Assembly (NCBI RefSeq): GCF_904848165.1
Contig: NZ_LR884459.1
Coordinates: 3,596,001-3,660,000 of the forward strand
DNA from: Psychrobacter arenosus
GTDB taxonomy: Bacteria; Pseudomonadota; Gammaproteobacteria; Pseudomonadales; Moraxellaceae
Reading direction: 5' to 3'
Length of the DNA stretch: 64,000 nt
Shown: positions 44,257 to 53,147 of the stretch, in pieces
Layout of the letters: each line of letters opens with the position of its first letter
Position numbering within the stretch: position 1 is the first letter of the stretch
Notes under the pieces: model-generated
Database searches by the model: none
Seen by the model: only the letters and a program-made list of their open reading frames with translations
What the model was told of the DNA's origin: nothing
Made by a program: the position numbers and the translations under genes

Positions 44257-44820
44257 TTAATAAGGCTGCGGCTTATTATATAAAGCCGTTAACCAGTAGT
44301 CTAACGCCATATGATACCCCTGCGCCCCAAGACCGCAAATCACCCCTTGCGCTAAATCACTAAAATAAGAGTGGTGACGAAAGCTCTCGCGTTGATGCAC
44401 GTTTGATAAATGCACTTCAATAAAAGGTTTTTGCGTCGCCGCTATCGCATCACGGATAGCCACTGAAGTATGAGTATAGGCAGCGGGATTAATAATGATA
44501 GCATCCACACGTTCTGCTGCTGCGTTTAGTAAGCCATGCTGTTGAATGGCTTCTATCAGCTCACCTTCATGATTAGATTGCACACTAATGATTGTCACAT
44601 CATGCTCTGCTGCTTGCGCCTGTAAGCCCGTCACAATATCTTGCAACGTGGTATAACCATAGATTTCTGGCTCACGCTTGCCCAGTAAATTTAGATTAGG
44701 ACCGTTGATTAACAACAGTTTACGTGATAATGCGGGCAGGGTGGGTGTTGATTTGTCAGCATTTGCGCCAGCTGCAGAACCGGTATTAGAATCGGCATTA
44801 ATAACATTAGGGTTGGCCAT
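44257..44820 (-). CDS. aroQ: 3-dehydroquinate dehydratase, type II
   Basis: Dehydrates 3-dehydroquinate in the shikimate pathway. The family core is [39 protein letters not shown] (His base) and EVHLSN. The core is preceded by about 33 Ala/Ser/Asn-rich residues, so the protein is about 187 aa against about 150. The start is placed at 44820, with GAGAG 7 bases upstream, rather than 44832 or TTG 44850, so the true N terminus is uncertain. Confidence 0.92.
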   Translation of the reverse strand: MANPNVINADSNTGSAAGANADKSTPTLPALSRKLLLINGPNLNLLGKREPEIYGYTTLQDIVTGLQAQAAEHDVTIISVQSNHEGELIEAIQQHGLLNAAAERVDAIIINPAAYTHTSVAIRDAIAATQKPFIEVHLSNVHQRESFRHHSYFSDLAQGVICGLGAQGYHMALDYWLTALYNKPQPY

Positions 44821-45580
44821 AGAGTCTCTCATAGTGCGAAGGATAATCAAGGAGAATAAGCGGCTATAAAAACAGGGACTATAGCTTGCGTGTCTAGCAT
44901 AGTTGACCCGTCATAACGATGCAATGCTAGTAACAGTTTAAAAACGTCTGCTTAGCGGGGTAAATACTACCTTGCGGCTAAGATTTAGCTAAGCGCTGTT
45001 ATAGATCGGATAGTAATAGCAAAGATAAAAGCGATAAAAGGACTAATAGGCGTATGTACTAAGCGGAGTAAATAGTATAAATAGGGGAGTAGCTGTAGCT
45101 TCGCGGCCTAATTATTTTGGCTGTATTTATAAATTATCACTATAAATATAGCTCCCATCCAACACCCTGCTAAACATTTTTAAAGTGTTTCAAACTAAAA
45201 GTCTATTAAATTGTCGATAAAAAAGTAAGAATAACTTTGTAATAGTCGGCCGTAATGTCATGACTTTATAGCTATAAATAATAAAGCTAACAACGTGAAT
45301 AAAGGCTACATATAAAATATGATTAACAATCAATAATTAAAAGTTAATTTACTAATGTTTGCTTAAAAGGCTTTTAGTTGGCTAATCCCCGTGCTATGAT
45401 ATTTTTAGGTAATCAGAATTACAGTGATGTTGCAAAAAATAGGGGATTATTTTTTATTACTTATCCGCTATTTTGATGAGGCTAATAATCCCTATAGAAA
45501 CTCTGTAAGCTATTACTTAATAGCAAAAATTTAATTATTGTTAGCATTCGGCTTTCTTGGTACTGATTTATTTCGGTAAC

Positions 45581-45619
45581 AAGTGTTTCGATAATAAGTG
45601 TTTCAGTAATAAGTTTTTT
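45581..45619 (+). repeat. 15-bp-spaced direct repeats
   Basis: AAGTGTTTC is found at 45581-45589 and 45596-45604, and a degenerate copy (AAGTTTTTT) at 45611-45619, each 15 bases apart. Function unknown. Confidence 0.6.
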
Positions 45620-45824
45620 GAGCCTAAGTTGTTGTCGATACTAAGGCCAATGAGTAACTTATTATAATTAATTTGAGAGCGTAGCGGGTTCTAACAAGAA
45701 TAGTGCTAAGCATGTTCAATCTAAAGCGGTATAGTATAAGTATAGATTGATATTTGACGCTAATAAGCTGCAAAGATAGAATATCTAAGCTAAAGCCTTC
45801 AGGAGCGATTAGGGTAAAAAGTGC

Positions 45825-45852
45825 TTGAAGGGTGTAGCTAGGTCATTATAAT
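45825..45852 (+). promoter_or_regulatory. Sigma70-type promoter for the cold-shock gene
   Basis: TTGAAG (45825-45830), 16-base spacer, perfect TATAAT (45847-45852). It would start transcription near 45859, giving a leader of about 190 bases before the ATG. In E. coli cspA the leader is about 160 bases and acts as a temperature-sensing element; here that is inference. A GAAAC-T-GTTTC palindrome and other small hairpins are in the leader. Confidence 0.55.
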
Positions 45853-46048
45853 TATAGACGGCATTTTAGATATTTAGAGTTTTATTGTAGTGCAAATATG
45901 CTGGATTGAAACTGTTTCAGTTCATATGTCTCACTCTTTGGTGTCAGTTGCCATAATGCGCCTACCTTTATATGCGTTTAATCTATACGCAGTAAATGAA
46001 GTGCTATTTAACTGATATTATTTAAGAACTTTTCTAGGAAATAAGATT

Positions 46049-46264
46049 ATGTCAGCTCGTGAACAAGGTATTGTAAAGTGGTTTAATGACTCTAAAGGCT
46101 TTGGCTTTATTCAACGTGAAAGTGGTGAAGATATTTTTGTCCATTTTCGCGCTATTCAAGGGGATGGTTACCGCTCTTTGAAAGATGGGGAAAAAGTCGA
46201 GTTTAACGTGGTGGAAGGTCAAAAAGGCTTGCAAGCTGAAGAAGTGACCAAAGTAGAGGCGTAA
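46049..46264 (+). CDS. Cold-shock domain protein
   Basis: 71-aa single CSD protein. RNP1 KGFGFI and RNP2 IFVHF are intact, as is the N-terminal [13 protein letters not shown]. It binds single-stranded RNA/DNA and melts secondary structure at low temperature. AGGA is about 12 bases before the ATG. It is preceded by a long leader and followed by 800 bases to a DEAD-box helicase, both kinds of RNA remodeller. Confidence 0.95.
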   Translation: MSAREQGIVKWFNDSKGFGFIQRESGEDIFVHFRAIQGDGYRSLKDGEKVEFNVVEGQKGLQAEEVTKVEA

Positions 46265-47063
46265 AAGCCCTAGCATTTTCACCAACGCTCTACGGATAGT
46301 GTGATAAATGGCTTATCATACTGCTGGTTATAGTGCTCGCTATCTCGATTATTACAGTGTGCGTCATAATCTTTGTTGTGTTAGCTATTTTATATAGTCA
46401 GTCATATAGCTACGCCCGTTAAGCAGCGCTTATTGCCCTAATGTTTATATGAATATTTTATGTTAATTTATCAGTATTACCTAGCCGGTCATTGCGGTAT
46501 GGCCATGCTGTAGGAAGCTAAGGATAGCTAACCTTGTACCATTACGGATAGCCTATGTTAGCTTCCTATCTTTTTTATCCTGCCTGTTTTATTCAAAATT
46601 CCATATTTAAAACTATAGTCCTCTTTTTGTCTCTCTAATCTAGTATCTTTTCCTTTAACTTTATAGTGCCAAGCTAGCATTTTATTTTATTTCGGTATTT
46701 TCTTTTATAGCTTAACTATTATCCTTCCATTTATATTTTTCCATTGACTAGGCGCTAAAAAGCTTCGCTCTAGGCAGCACTACTACTTTAAGTAGGGTTT
46801 TTATAAGCTGATTTTTGATAGCAAAGGAATTTCTTGGTTTGAGCGCTAGCGCTTGACCTTTGTCTTTAGAATAGTCATGCTATAGTGCTAACTTACCGCT
46901 CGCCCCATTTTCTATTGTGTCCTCGCTGACTCCTATTGTCTAAACTATCAGTCGCTTGCTTCATTAGGGACGCTTACTTGTTGTAGGTGAGGGTCTCGGT
47001 ATTGACTTAAATATTTTCCTAACTTTTCTAACCTTATTCTTTTAACCTGAAAGGGACTTTGCA
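46265..47063. other. Non-coding region between the cold-shock gene and the helicase
   Basis: 799 AT-rich bases with no supported ORF. It holds a terminator-like hairpin (46511-46577) and a small hairpin CTACTT-T-AAGTAG (46783-46795) followed by GGTTTTTA. The latter resembles the loop and stem of the hfq terminator at 22269, so two weak transcription stops may exist here. The helicase ribosome site (AAAGGG) is at 47050-47055. Confidence 0.5.
46511..46577 (+). terminator. Terminator-like hairpin after the cold-shock gene
   Basis: TAGGAAGCTAA (46511-46521) pairs exactly with TTAGCTTCCTA (46558-46568) around a 36-base loop that can fold further, then TCTTTTTTA. It lies about 250 bases after the stop; the loop is long, so it could also be the end of a separate small RNA. 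Confidence 0.55.
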
Positions 47064-48212
47064 TTGAGTGATTTTGCGTTATTTAATCAGCTATCATTAA
47101 CTGAGGCAGTACAGCGTGGTATTGATGACCTTGGGTTTACGGGGCTGACGGCTATTCAGGCGCAGATTCTTCCGCACACTTTAGCGGGCCAGGATGCTAT
47201 TGGGCAAGCGCAGACCGGAACAGGCAAAACCGCGACTTTTCTCATTACTATTATTGAAGCCTTATTGCAGCGTCCTTTTACTGAAGACGAAGAGCGTTAT
47301 TTGGGGGAGCCACGGGCATTGATTTTAGCGCCGACTCGGGAATTGGCGCAGCAGATTTTTGAGGATTGTGTGGCGCTGACGAAATATACGGATTTGCACA
47401 GTGCTTGCATCATGGGCGGGGTCAACTATGACAGCCAGCTCCATGAGCTAGAGCGCGCTTATATCGATATTTTAATCGCTACGCCCGGGCGATTGATTGA
47501 CCTTATTAATAAAAACTTCGTTTATCTTGATCGATTAGAAGTTTTAGTATTGGATGAAGCCGACCGCATGTTGGACATGGGCTTTATCCCCGATATTAAA
47601 CGTCTGATAGGCCGTATGCCGCCTAATACCGATCGCCAAAGTTTGCTGTTTTCTGCCACCTTTAATCAAGATGTGATGAGCCTAGCTTATAAATGGCTGC
47701 ATGAACCGGTATTTGTAGAAATCGAGCCGGAGCATAAAACCAGTGACTTGGTTGAGCAGCGTTTTTATATGTTGGCAGAAGATCAGAAACTCGCCGTATT
47801 GGAGGAGATTATTGCCTCAGAGGAAGTGGATAAACTGATTATTTTTGCCAATCGTAAAGACCAGGTCAAGCGTTTATACGATAAGCTGCGCAGTCGCTAT
47901 GACGTGGTGATGCTATCGGGTGATGTCATTCAACAAAAGCGCGAACGTTATTTGCAAAAATTTAAAGACGGTCAGGCGAAAGTGTTGGTCGCTACTGATG
48001 TGGCGGGTCGTGGTATTCATGTCGATGATGTCAGTCATGTGGTCAACTATACGCTGCCAGACCAACCGGATGATTATGTGCATCGTATTGGCCGTACAGG
48101 ACGGGCAGGGCAGACAGGGATTAGTATTAGTTTCATCAGTGAAGACGATGCCTTTAACTTACCGGCCTTAGAAAAACACTTAGGCACTAAACTTAAGCTG
48201 GTACAGTGGTAA
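47064..48212 (+). CDS. rhlB: DEAD-box RNA helicase, RhlB-like
   Basis: ATP-dependent RNA helicase. AQTGTGKT (Walker A), PTRELAQQ, DEAD, SAT and HRIGRTGR are all present, with the Q motif AIQAQ. 382 aa, lacking the basic C-terminal tail that E. coli RhlB (421 aa) uses to bind RNase E; it ends KLKLVQW. The start codon is TTG at 47064: AAAGGG lies 9 bases upstream and the next Met is after conserved residues. Family assignment to RhlB rather than RhlE or DeaD is by length and order, so moderately sure. Confidence 0.88.
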   Translation: MSDFALFNQLSLTEAVQRGIDDLGFTGLTAIQAQILPHTLAGQDAIGQAQTGTGKTATFLITIIEALLQRPFTEDEERYLGEPRALILAPTRELAQQIFEDCVALTKYTDLHSACIMGGVNYDSQLHELERAYIDILIATPGRLIDLINKNFVYLDRLEVLVLDEADRMLDMGFIPDIKRLIGRMPPNTDRQSLLFSATFNQDVMSLAYKWLHEPVFVEIEPEHKTSDLVEQRFYMLAEDQKLAVLEEIIASEEVDKLIIFANRKDQVKRLYDKLRSRYDVVMLSGDVIQQKRERYLQKFKDGQAKVLVATDVAGRGIHVDDVSHVVNYTLPDQPDDYVHRIGRTGRAGQTGISISFISEDDAFNLPALEKHLGTKLKLVQW

Positions 48213-48242
48213 TACGCTAGATATTTTTAAAGTAGCATTATA

Positions 48243-48282
48243 AAAAAAGCTTACTAATCTTTAAGGATTGGTAAGCTTTTTT
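48243..48282. terminator. Bidirectional intrinsic terminator
   Basis: A long stem built on AAGCTTACTAATC and GATTGGTAAGCTT (one G-T pair) with A- and T-runs on both sides, between rhlB (+) and the convergent UreH-like gene (-). Confidence 0.85.
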
Positions 48283-48346
48283 CATTGTCTTGTATTATTA
48301 ATTGAAGAGTACGGCTATACAGCTAGCCATTACAGATTGGCGGCGC

Positions 48347-49240
48347 TTAGTGACTGTGCTCGGGAGCCATTGGCATCTCATCATGCTGCTCGCTACCAGT
48401 ATGGGCATTCATCTCTTGCATATGGTCGGCATATTCGGCATCTGTCATTGTGCCCATATTCGTCATATCATGGCTGTCATGACTCATCACCTCGCCTGAA
48501 TCACTCATCATAGCGTGTTCCATAGGAGCGCCGCCATGATTCATATGGTCGCCATGACCACCGCCATGCATAGCACTCATCATAATAGGCAGAGCAATTA
48601 CGGCCAATCCAGAGAGGACCATGACGGCGCCATTGATTTGGCGCAAACGTAAGCGACCGATATGATTGCGAATCCAGTTGACGGTACTGTGGGTAGCGAC
48701 CAACATAGGGATTGTCCCTAAACCAAAAGCAAACATGAGCATAGCGCCTGTCGTCACACTATGACCCACTACCGCCATTAAAAGTGCCCCATAGACCAAA
48801 CCACAAGGCAGAAAGCCCCACAGTAAACCGGCCATTAAGGCTCTAGGAAAAGTCGTTAGCGGAAATACTTTTTTGCGCAGGGGGGTTAGATATTGCCAGA
48901 AACGCATACCTACGCGTTCAAGATGGTTTAAAAAAGGCGCGCCCAACATGGTGACACCAATAAAAACCAACACTAGCCCTAGCAAGATGCGCGGCAAGCT
49001 ATTGCCCTGCATAAAGGGCGCTAATATAGCCGTACCTGCAAGCCCAGCAATCAAGCCCAGTAGGGAGTAGCTCATTAGGCGACCCAAATGGTAAGTCGCA
49101 ATCAACGCCTTACGCTTACTAGGACTGACCTCTTGCATAGATAAACCAAAGGCCGCCACTAGGCCACCACACATGCCTAAGCAATGCGGAGACCCTAAAA
49201 AACCCATCAATAAAGCAGCCGTTAATAAAGCTAAAGTCAT
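48347..49240 (-). CDS. UreH/TauE-SafE-type transport protein with His/Met-rich tail
   Basis: 297 aa, six to seven membrane segments. The N-terminal SPHCLGMCGG is the conserved motif of the CcoS/CcoI-associated UreH-like group (DsbD-like fold). The C-terminal 78 residues hold about 12 His and 15 Met and are otherwise hydrophilic, a typical metal (copper) binding tail. Because ccoS lies directly upstream (72 bases), the protein most likely helps move copper to cbb3-type cytochrome oxidase; that is inference. ATG has AGGA about 12 bases upstream. Confidence 0.85.
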   Translation of the reverse strand: MTLALLTAALLMGFLGSPHCLGMCGGLVAAFGLSMQEVSPSKRKALIATYHLGRLMSYSLLGLIAGLAGTAILAPFMQGNSLPRILLGLVLVFIGVTMLGAPFLNHLERVGMRFWQYLTPLRKKVFPLTTFPRALMAGLLWGFLPCGLVYGALLMAVVGHSVTTGAMLMFAFGLGTIPMLVATHSTVNWIRNHIGRLRLRQINGAVMVLSGLAVIALPIMMSAMHGGGHGDHMNHGGAPMEHAMMSDSGEVMSHDSHDMTNMGTMTDAEYADHMQEMNAHTGSEQHDEMPMAPEHSH

Positions 49241-49311
49241 GATGCAAATTCCTAAAAGGCTAGCTAAAGATAGCTGGCTAAAACGAATAAAGAGCAGGAT
49301 AAATGAATATA

Positions 49312-49584
49312 TTAATGGCGCTTGGAGTCAGTCGCGTTTTCAGGTGTACTGTTAACTTGGCCGGTAGGGTCTGGGGCTTTATTTATAGAGGTAGGCTGGG
49401 ATGGCTTAGGAGCGCTGTGCTCTTGTAGCACTTGGCGACGCTCTTGGCGATCCTCCAAGATAATGCGCTGCGAGGCATTGTCTAAATCATCGAATTGGTC
49501 AGACTTAACGGCATAACGAACCGCCCAGATAGCCACAACGAATAGCATTAAGCTAAGGGGAATTAATAGAAAGATACTGGCCAT
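49312..49584 (-). CDS. ccoS: cbb3-type cytochrome oxidase assembly protein CcoS
   Basis: Small bitopic protein needed for cbb3 oxidase maturation. 90 aa. The N-terminal helix and the pattern LLIPLSLMLFVVAIWAVRYAVKSDQFDDLDNASQRIL fit CcoS. The tail is charged and Pro-rich. TGAGGT precedes the ATG. It is the first gene of the unit with the UreH-like transporter, as is common for ccoS neighbours. Confidence 0.9.
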   Translation of the reverse strand: MASIFLLIPLSLMLFVVAIWAVRYAVKSDQFDDLDNASQRIILEDRQERRQVLQEHSAPKPSQPTSINKAPDPTGQVNSTPENATDSKRH

Positions 49585-49742
49585 TGCATACCTCAGCGGG
49601 TAACGATGCTTGAATAGAAGTTGAATAAAAGCAAAGAGTGATAGGATTATTTTAACATTTTAAGCAAGGTTAGCGGTACATTTTGCCTACCTAGGCGGTG
49701 AACTGGTGCTGCAGCTGAATAACAGCAAGGGTCTGAAATGGA

Positions 49743-50507
49743 CTAAAAGGTCTTTAACGCGAGTGGTTTACGACTGCGTTTTAGCGTCTCTAAAGACACT
49801 TCGTCACTAGAGCGACAGTCTTGCTGCGGTATAAACACATCGCGTAAGTAGGCGCCCACCTCATATAAGGTACGTTTGGAATGGCGGTAGTTGGCAGCTA
49901 TATTATACCAACTGCTGGGCTCAGGTAACGGGGCGTTGATAGCGGTCGTAGCGATACCATTAAGGGCAAACTGCCGGCGTGCTCGCGTCATATGATAAGC
50001 GCCTGTAATGAGATAGACATGTTGTATGTCTAAGCGTTTGGCTGTAAAGCGCGCATTCTCGCAGGTGTTCATACTAGCGTTTTCACTAATAATTTGACCC
50101 GCAATATCGGCATGGTAGGGCTGAGATTTAGGGCTAGCATCGTGCTGAACCAGCCAATCATACATCCACGGCGACTCTACCCCAGTTAAGATAACGGGCA
50201 TAGGATGGTTATGATAACGGTCGAGTAGGGTTTGTAGGCGGCTGCGGCTAAAGTCGTTGACGATAATCGTCCCTGTTGCATCTTTTGTTAAACCGCCTCC
50301 TAAGACTAAATAAGCAGTGGGCTCAGTAGGGGTCTGAGTCGCTATATTTGGCAAGGGCAAACGTTGCAAGAAATACAGACCGACTTTAGAAAATAGCGGC
50401 GTAAGAAAGCTTACTGCAGATAAGATAGCGACCAGTAACCCCATTATAAACAGCCATTTCAGCAAGTTAATAAGGGCTTTCCAGATACTGTACATAATGT
50501 TCGCCAT
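49743..50507 (-). CDS. YdcF/DUF218 family protein
   Basis: 254 aa with one N-terminal membrane segment (about residues 15-40) and a periplasmic DUF218 domain: LVLGGGLTKD, ILTGVESPW, then SMNTCENARF and VYLITGAYHMTRARRQF near the middle. Related to E. coli YdcF and SanA/ElyC, whose molecular activity is unclear but tied to the envelope. ATG 50507 is used (a TTG at 50510 directly before is less likely). Not clearly in an operon. Confidence 0.88.
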   Translation of the reverse strand: MANIMYSIWKALINLLKWLFIMGLLVAILSAVSFLTPLFSKVGLYFLQRLPLPNIATQTPTEPTAYLVLGGGLTKDATGTIIVNDFSRSRLQTLLDRYHNHPMPVILTGVESPWMYDWLVQHDASPKSQPYHADIAGQIISENASMNTCENARFTAKRLDIQHVYLITGAYHMTRARRQFALNGIATTAINAPLPEPSSWYNIAANYRHSKRTLYEVGAYLRDVFIPQQDCRSSDEVSLETLKRSRKPLALKTF

Positions 50508-50640
50508 CAATAATTAAAAAAGTCTGGCTGACGACTTCAAGTTTAGGTTATAGAGTCAAGTGCTTTGGCCAATTAGCTAGTTTGTCTTTATTGCCAATAC
50601 GTCTTAATAAGCACTTTTTATAAAAGCTCATTATTAAAAG

Positions 50641-51741
50641 TTAGGAAGCTAGCGTCGTATTGCTCATATTAATCTGTCCATCTCTATCAATCCAGACGGG
50701 TTCACGCTCTAACATAATATTATACTTCGCTAATATTTGTTGTTGGATGAAATGTTGGGTCGCTGCTACGTCTTGTTGGCAAGCCTGAATAGGGTCATTC
50801 TTAGCACTGTGATTGGTCAACACTAATGCCTGCTGCTCATGGCTAAGAATAGGGGCGATACCGCCGCCTTTGAGTCCTGCGTGATCAATTAACCAACCTG
50901 CGGCTACTTTAGTCTGCTGCTCATCGACTTTATAGCCTACTATTTGTGGAAACTGCGTCTGTAAGCTGTGGAAATGCGCGGTCTCGATAACCGGGTTTTT
51001 GAAGAAACTGCCGCAATTGGGCAAGACTTTAGGGTCAGGCAGTTTGCTTTGGCGAATAGCTATGATCGCTTGCATGACATCGACTGGGTTAATGTGTTGA
51101 CGCGCGGCATCATTAGCCAATTGTAAAGCTTGCGCTTGCAAATCCCCATAGCCTGCCTGTACCCGAGTGGGATCTTTATGGAGGGCAAACCCGACCCGAG
51201 TAATCAGCCATTCGCCAGCTTGTTGCTTAAAAATGCTGTCACGATAGCCAAATTGGCAAGCGGCTTTGTCAAAGTCATGCCAAGTCTGGGTAGGGAGATG
51301 GCATGCGCGCACATGGGTCACGCAATCGTCCAACTGTACGCCGTAAGCGCCAATATTTTGCACGGGGGCAGCGCCAGTCAAACCAGGGATTAAGGCTAAA
51401 TTCTCTAAGCCATACCAACCGTTATTGACCGTATATAAGACTAAATCGTGCCAGTTTTCACCCGCCATGACTTCAATATGAATAGAGTCGTCACGGTCAT
51501 CGAGTACCGTAATGCCTCTTAATAGTGGGCGTAATACCGTGGCAGTCAAAGTAGGCGGCAACAACACGTTACTGCCCCCAGATAGCACGAATAAAGGCTC
51601 ATGCTGATGCTTTGCATTCAGGATTTGCTCAAGTTGAGCTTCGTCACTAAGCGTAATAACCTGCTCGGCTTGACAGGCTAGCGCCATAGTGTTTAAAGCC
51701 GATAAATCAGCTGGGGATTGCAAAAGGTAAGAAGCAGTCAT
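50641..51741 (-). CDS. murB: UDP-N-acetylenolpyruvoylglucosamine reductase
   Basis: FAD enzyme reducing UDP-GlcNAc-enolpyruvate to UDP-MurNAc for peptidoglycan. GGSNVLLP (FAD loop), PGLTGAAPVQNIGAYGVQL, GYRDSIFK and NCGSFFKNPV with the catalytic Ser are all visible. 366 aa, type I MurB (E. coli-like, with the long C-terminal domain). The ATG at 51741 has only a weak ribosome site. It stands alone. Confidence 0.95.
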   Translation of the reverse strand: MTASYLLQSPADLSALNTMALACQAEQVITLSDEAQLEQILNAKHQHEPLFVLSGGSNVLLPPTLTATVLRPLLRGITVLDDRDDSIHIEVMAGENWHDLVLYTVNNGWYGLENLALIPGLTGAAPVQNIGAYGVQLDDCVTHVRACHLPTQTWHDFDKAACQFGYRDSIFKQQAGEWLITRVGFALHKDPTRVQAGYGDLQAQALQLANDAARQHINPVDVMQAIIAIRQSKLPDPKVLPNCGSFFKNPVIETAHFHSLQTQFPQIVGYKVDEQQTKVAAGWLIDHAGLKGGGIAPILSHEQQALVLTNHSAKNDPIQACQQDVAATQHFIQQQILAKYNIMLEREPVWIDRDGQINMSNTTLAS

Positions 51742-51827
51742 GGCGTGCCTGTGATAGGGAGTAAAATAAAAAAGGGCAGACTAGGTAAAGGGATTTATAC
51801 TGCTAGCTAGGCGTAGCTGTGTAAGCC

Positions 51828-52334
51828 TTAATCCGTTTTCCAACTTTCAATCCAAGCATCCACAGAAGATTCTATCTGTTCAATGACGCTCTCAAAGCCC
51901 TCTCTTTCGCCATAATAAGGGTCAGGCACGTCTTCACCGCAATACGTAGGGTCTTCTTCACTGAATAAAGCCAACTTGGCCAGTTTAAGGTCGCTGTCAC
52001 TATCTTGACGCAATTGGTCTTTGATAATTTGCAGATCCTTTAGATTCTGTTGATCCATAGCTAGGATTAGGTCAAATTTAGTGAAATCATCTGCTGTTAC
52101 TTGGCGCGCAACCAATTTGCTAATGTTATAGCCGTGGCGTTTGGCGTATTTTTGTGAGCGCGGATCAGGATTATTCCCCACGTTCCAATCGCCCGTACCC
52201 GCTGAGTCAATGTTCATACTCATGCCGGCGACCGCTGTTTTTTGCCGTAGGATTTCTTCGGCAGTGGGCGAACGACAAATATTGCCAAGACAGACTATTA
52301 ACACAGAACGTGGTGCGGAGGTTTTGATGGGCAT
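51828..52334 (-). CDS. Low-molecular-weight protein-tyrosine phosphatase
   Basis: About 168 aa. The P-loop CLGNICRS (C15, R21 counted from this start) sits after the first strand, and DPYYGEREGF supplies the general-acid Asp near the C terminus. Class of arsenate-reductase-like phosphatases; in bacteria they often dephosphorylate tyrosine kinases for polysaccharide export, but no kinase gene is near. Start at 52334, with AAGGT 9 bases upstream; a longer TTG start (52382) is not supported. Confidence 0.92.
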   Translation of the reverse strand: MPIKTSAPRSVLIVCLGNICRSPTAEEILRQKTAVAGMSMNIDSAGTGDWNVGNNPDPRSQKYAKRHGYNISKLVARQVTADDFTKFDLILAMDQQNLKDLQIIKDQLRQDSDSDLKLAKLALFSEEDPTYCGEDVPDPYYGEREGFESVIEQIESSVDAWIESWKTD

Positions 52335-52523
52335 GGGATACCTTAGCAAACTAATAAAAAGCGACAAGCCAGAACAACACAAGCTAGCAAAACAGTAATC
52401 AATACGCTAACTGCTGCAAACTTAACGCGCTATTCTATCAATGATTGTGCCAAAACGATAGGGAGCAGTCATCCTACGCCAGTCACCCTTAGCTAATGAT
52501 AAGACTAAACAAAAACCCTAACG

Positions 52524-52937
52524 TTAATCTTGGGAGTGTTTAAAACGCTGTAAGTCACGACGTTGCTTTTTATTAGGTTTAAAGTCAGGGCGGGCAAGAT
52601 TGGCCAGTTTACGCTGCTCACTAAAGTGCTCGCGACGCTTGATGCTCTCTTCCGTCTCTTCGTACATAGTTTGAGCGATAGTGGCGTTGCCGCGCTGCAC
52701 AGAGAGCTCTTTGACCACGATAGTCTTTTCAGTCATAGCGGTCGCTGAGCCTTGGCGAATAGTAAGCTCGTCGCCCACACTAATTTCTTTGCTGGTTTTG
52801 ACGCGACTGCCTGCAAAGTGCACCTTGCCGCCCTCAATAGCTTGCTTAGAGAGGCTGCGGGTTCGATAAAAACGGGCTGCCCACAACCATTTATCCAGAC
52901 GTACTTTCGTTGCAGCGTTGTTGTTGTTTTCAGTCAT
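52524..52937 (-). CDS. hslR: Heat shock protein 15 (S4-domain RNA-binding protein)
   Basis: 137-aa S4-domain protein binding stalled 50S subunits carrying a nascent chain. The S4 core is VRLDKWLWAARFYRTRSLSKQAIEGGKVHFAG. The C-terminal third is strongly basic. AAGGA precedes the ATG. It lies alone between two other minus-strand genes. Confidence 0.9.
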   Translation of the reverse strand: MTENNNNAATKVRLDKWLWAARFYRTRSLSKQAIEGGKVHFAGSRVKTSKEISVGDELTIRQGSATAMTEKTIVVKELSVQRGNATIAQTMYEETEESIKRREHFSEQRKLANLARPDFKPNKKQRRDLQRFKHSQD

Positions 52938-53051
52938 AGCGTAATAGTATTCCTTATCGTGATAGCCCTTCTGATATCAAGCGCTATCCTAAAAAATAGT
53001 ATAAAAGGTCTTACTTATATATGGTGTGTTTTACCCAAAATGCAAATCCAT

Positions 53052-53077
53052 AAAAAAAGGCGACCTGAGGCCACCTT
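53052..53077 (-). terminator. Intrinsic terminator after ilvA
   Basis: On the minus strand GGTGGCC pairs with GGTCGCC (with two G-T pairs) around TCA, then seven T. It is 70 bases after the ilvA stop. Confidence 0.65.
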
Positions 53078-53147
53078 CTTAAACTTAGACTTGTCTAACT
53101 TAATCTGTTACTGCGCCGCTCACTAAGTCTGTAAGCCTGCTGCAGTG

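Larger units (their letters stand above)
44821..46048. other. 1.2-kb AT-rich non-coding region before the cold-shock gene
   Basis: No ORF of 60 aa or more on either strand. Seen here: a perfect palindrome TTTATAGCTATAAA (45265-45278), a run of 15-bp spaced AAGTGTTTC repeats (45581-45619), a near-inverted pair AATAGGGGATTATT / AATAATCCCTAT (about 45440-45495), and a promoter at 45825-45852. The final 190 bases are the likely long leader of the cold-shock gene. A 35-codon ORF at 45427-45534 lacks a ribosome site and is not called. Most of the rest is unassigned. Confidence 0.5.

Noticed and set aside
45427..45534. 35-codon ORF with hydrophobic stretch in the AT-rich region before the cold-shock gene
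   Set aside because: No ribosome site is visible and the composition fits chance ORFs in AT-rich DNA. It overlaps a near-inverted repeat that explains part of the pattern.
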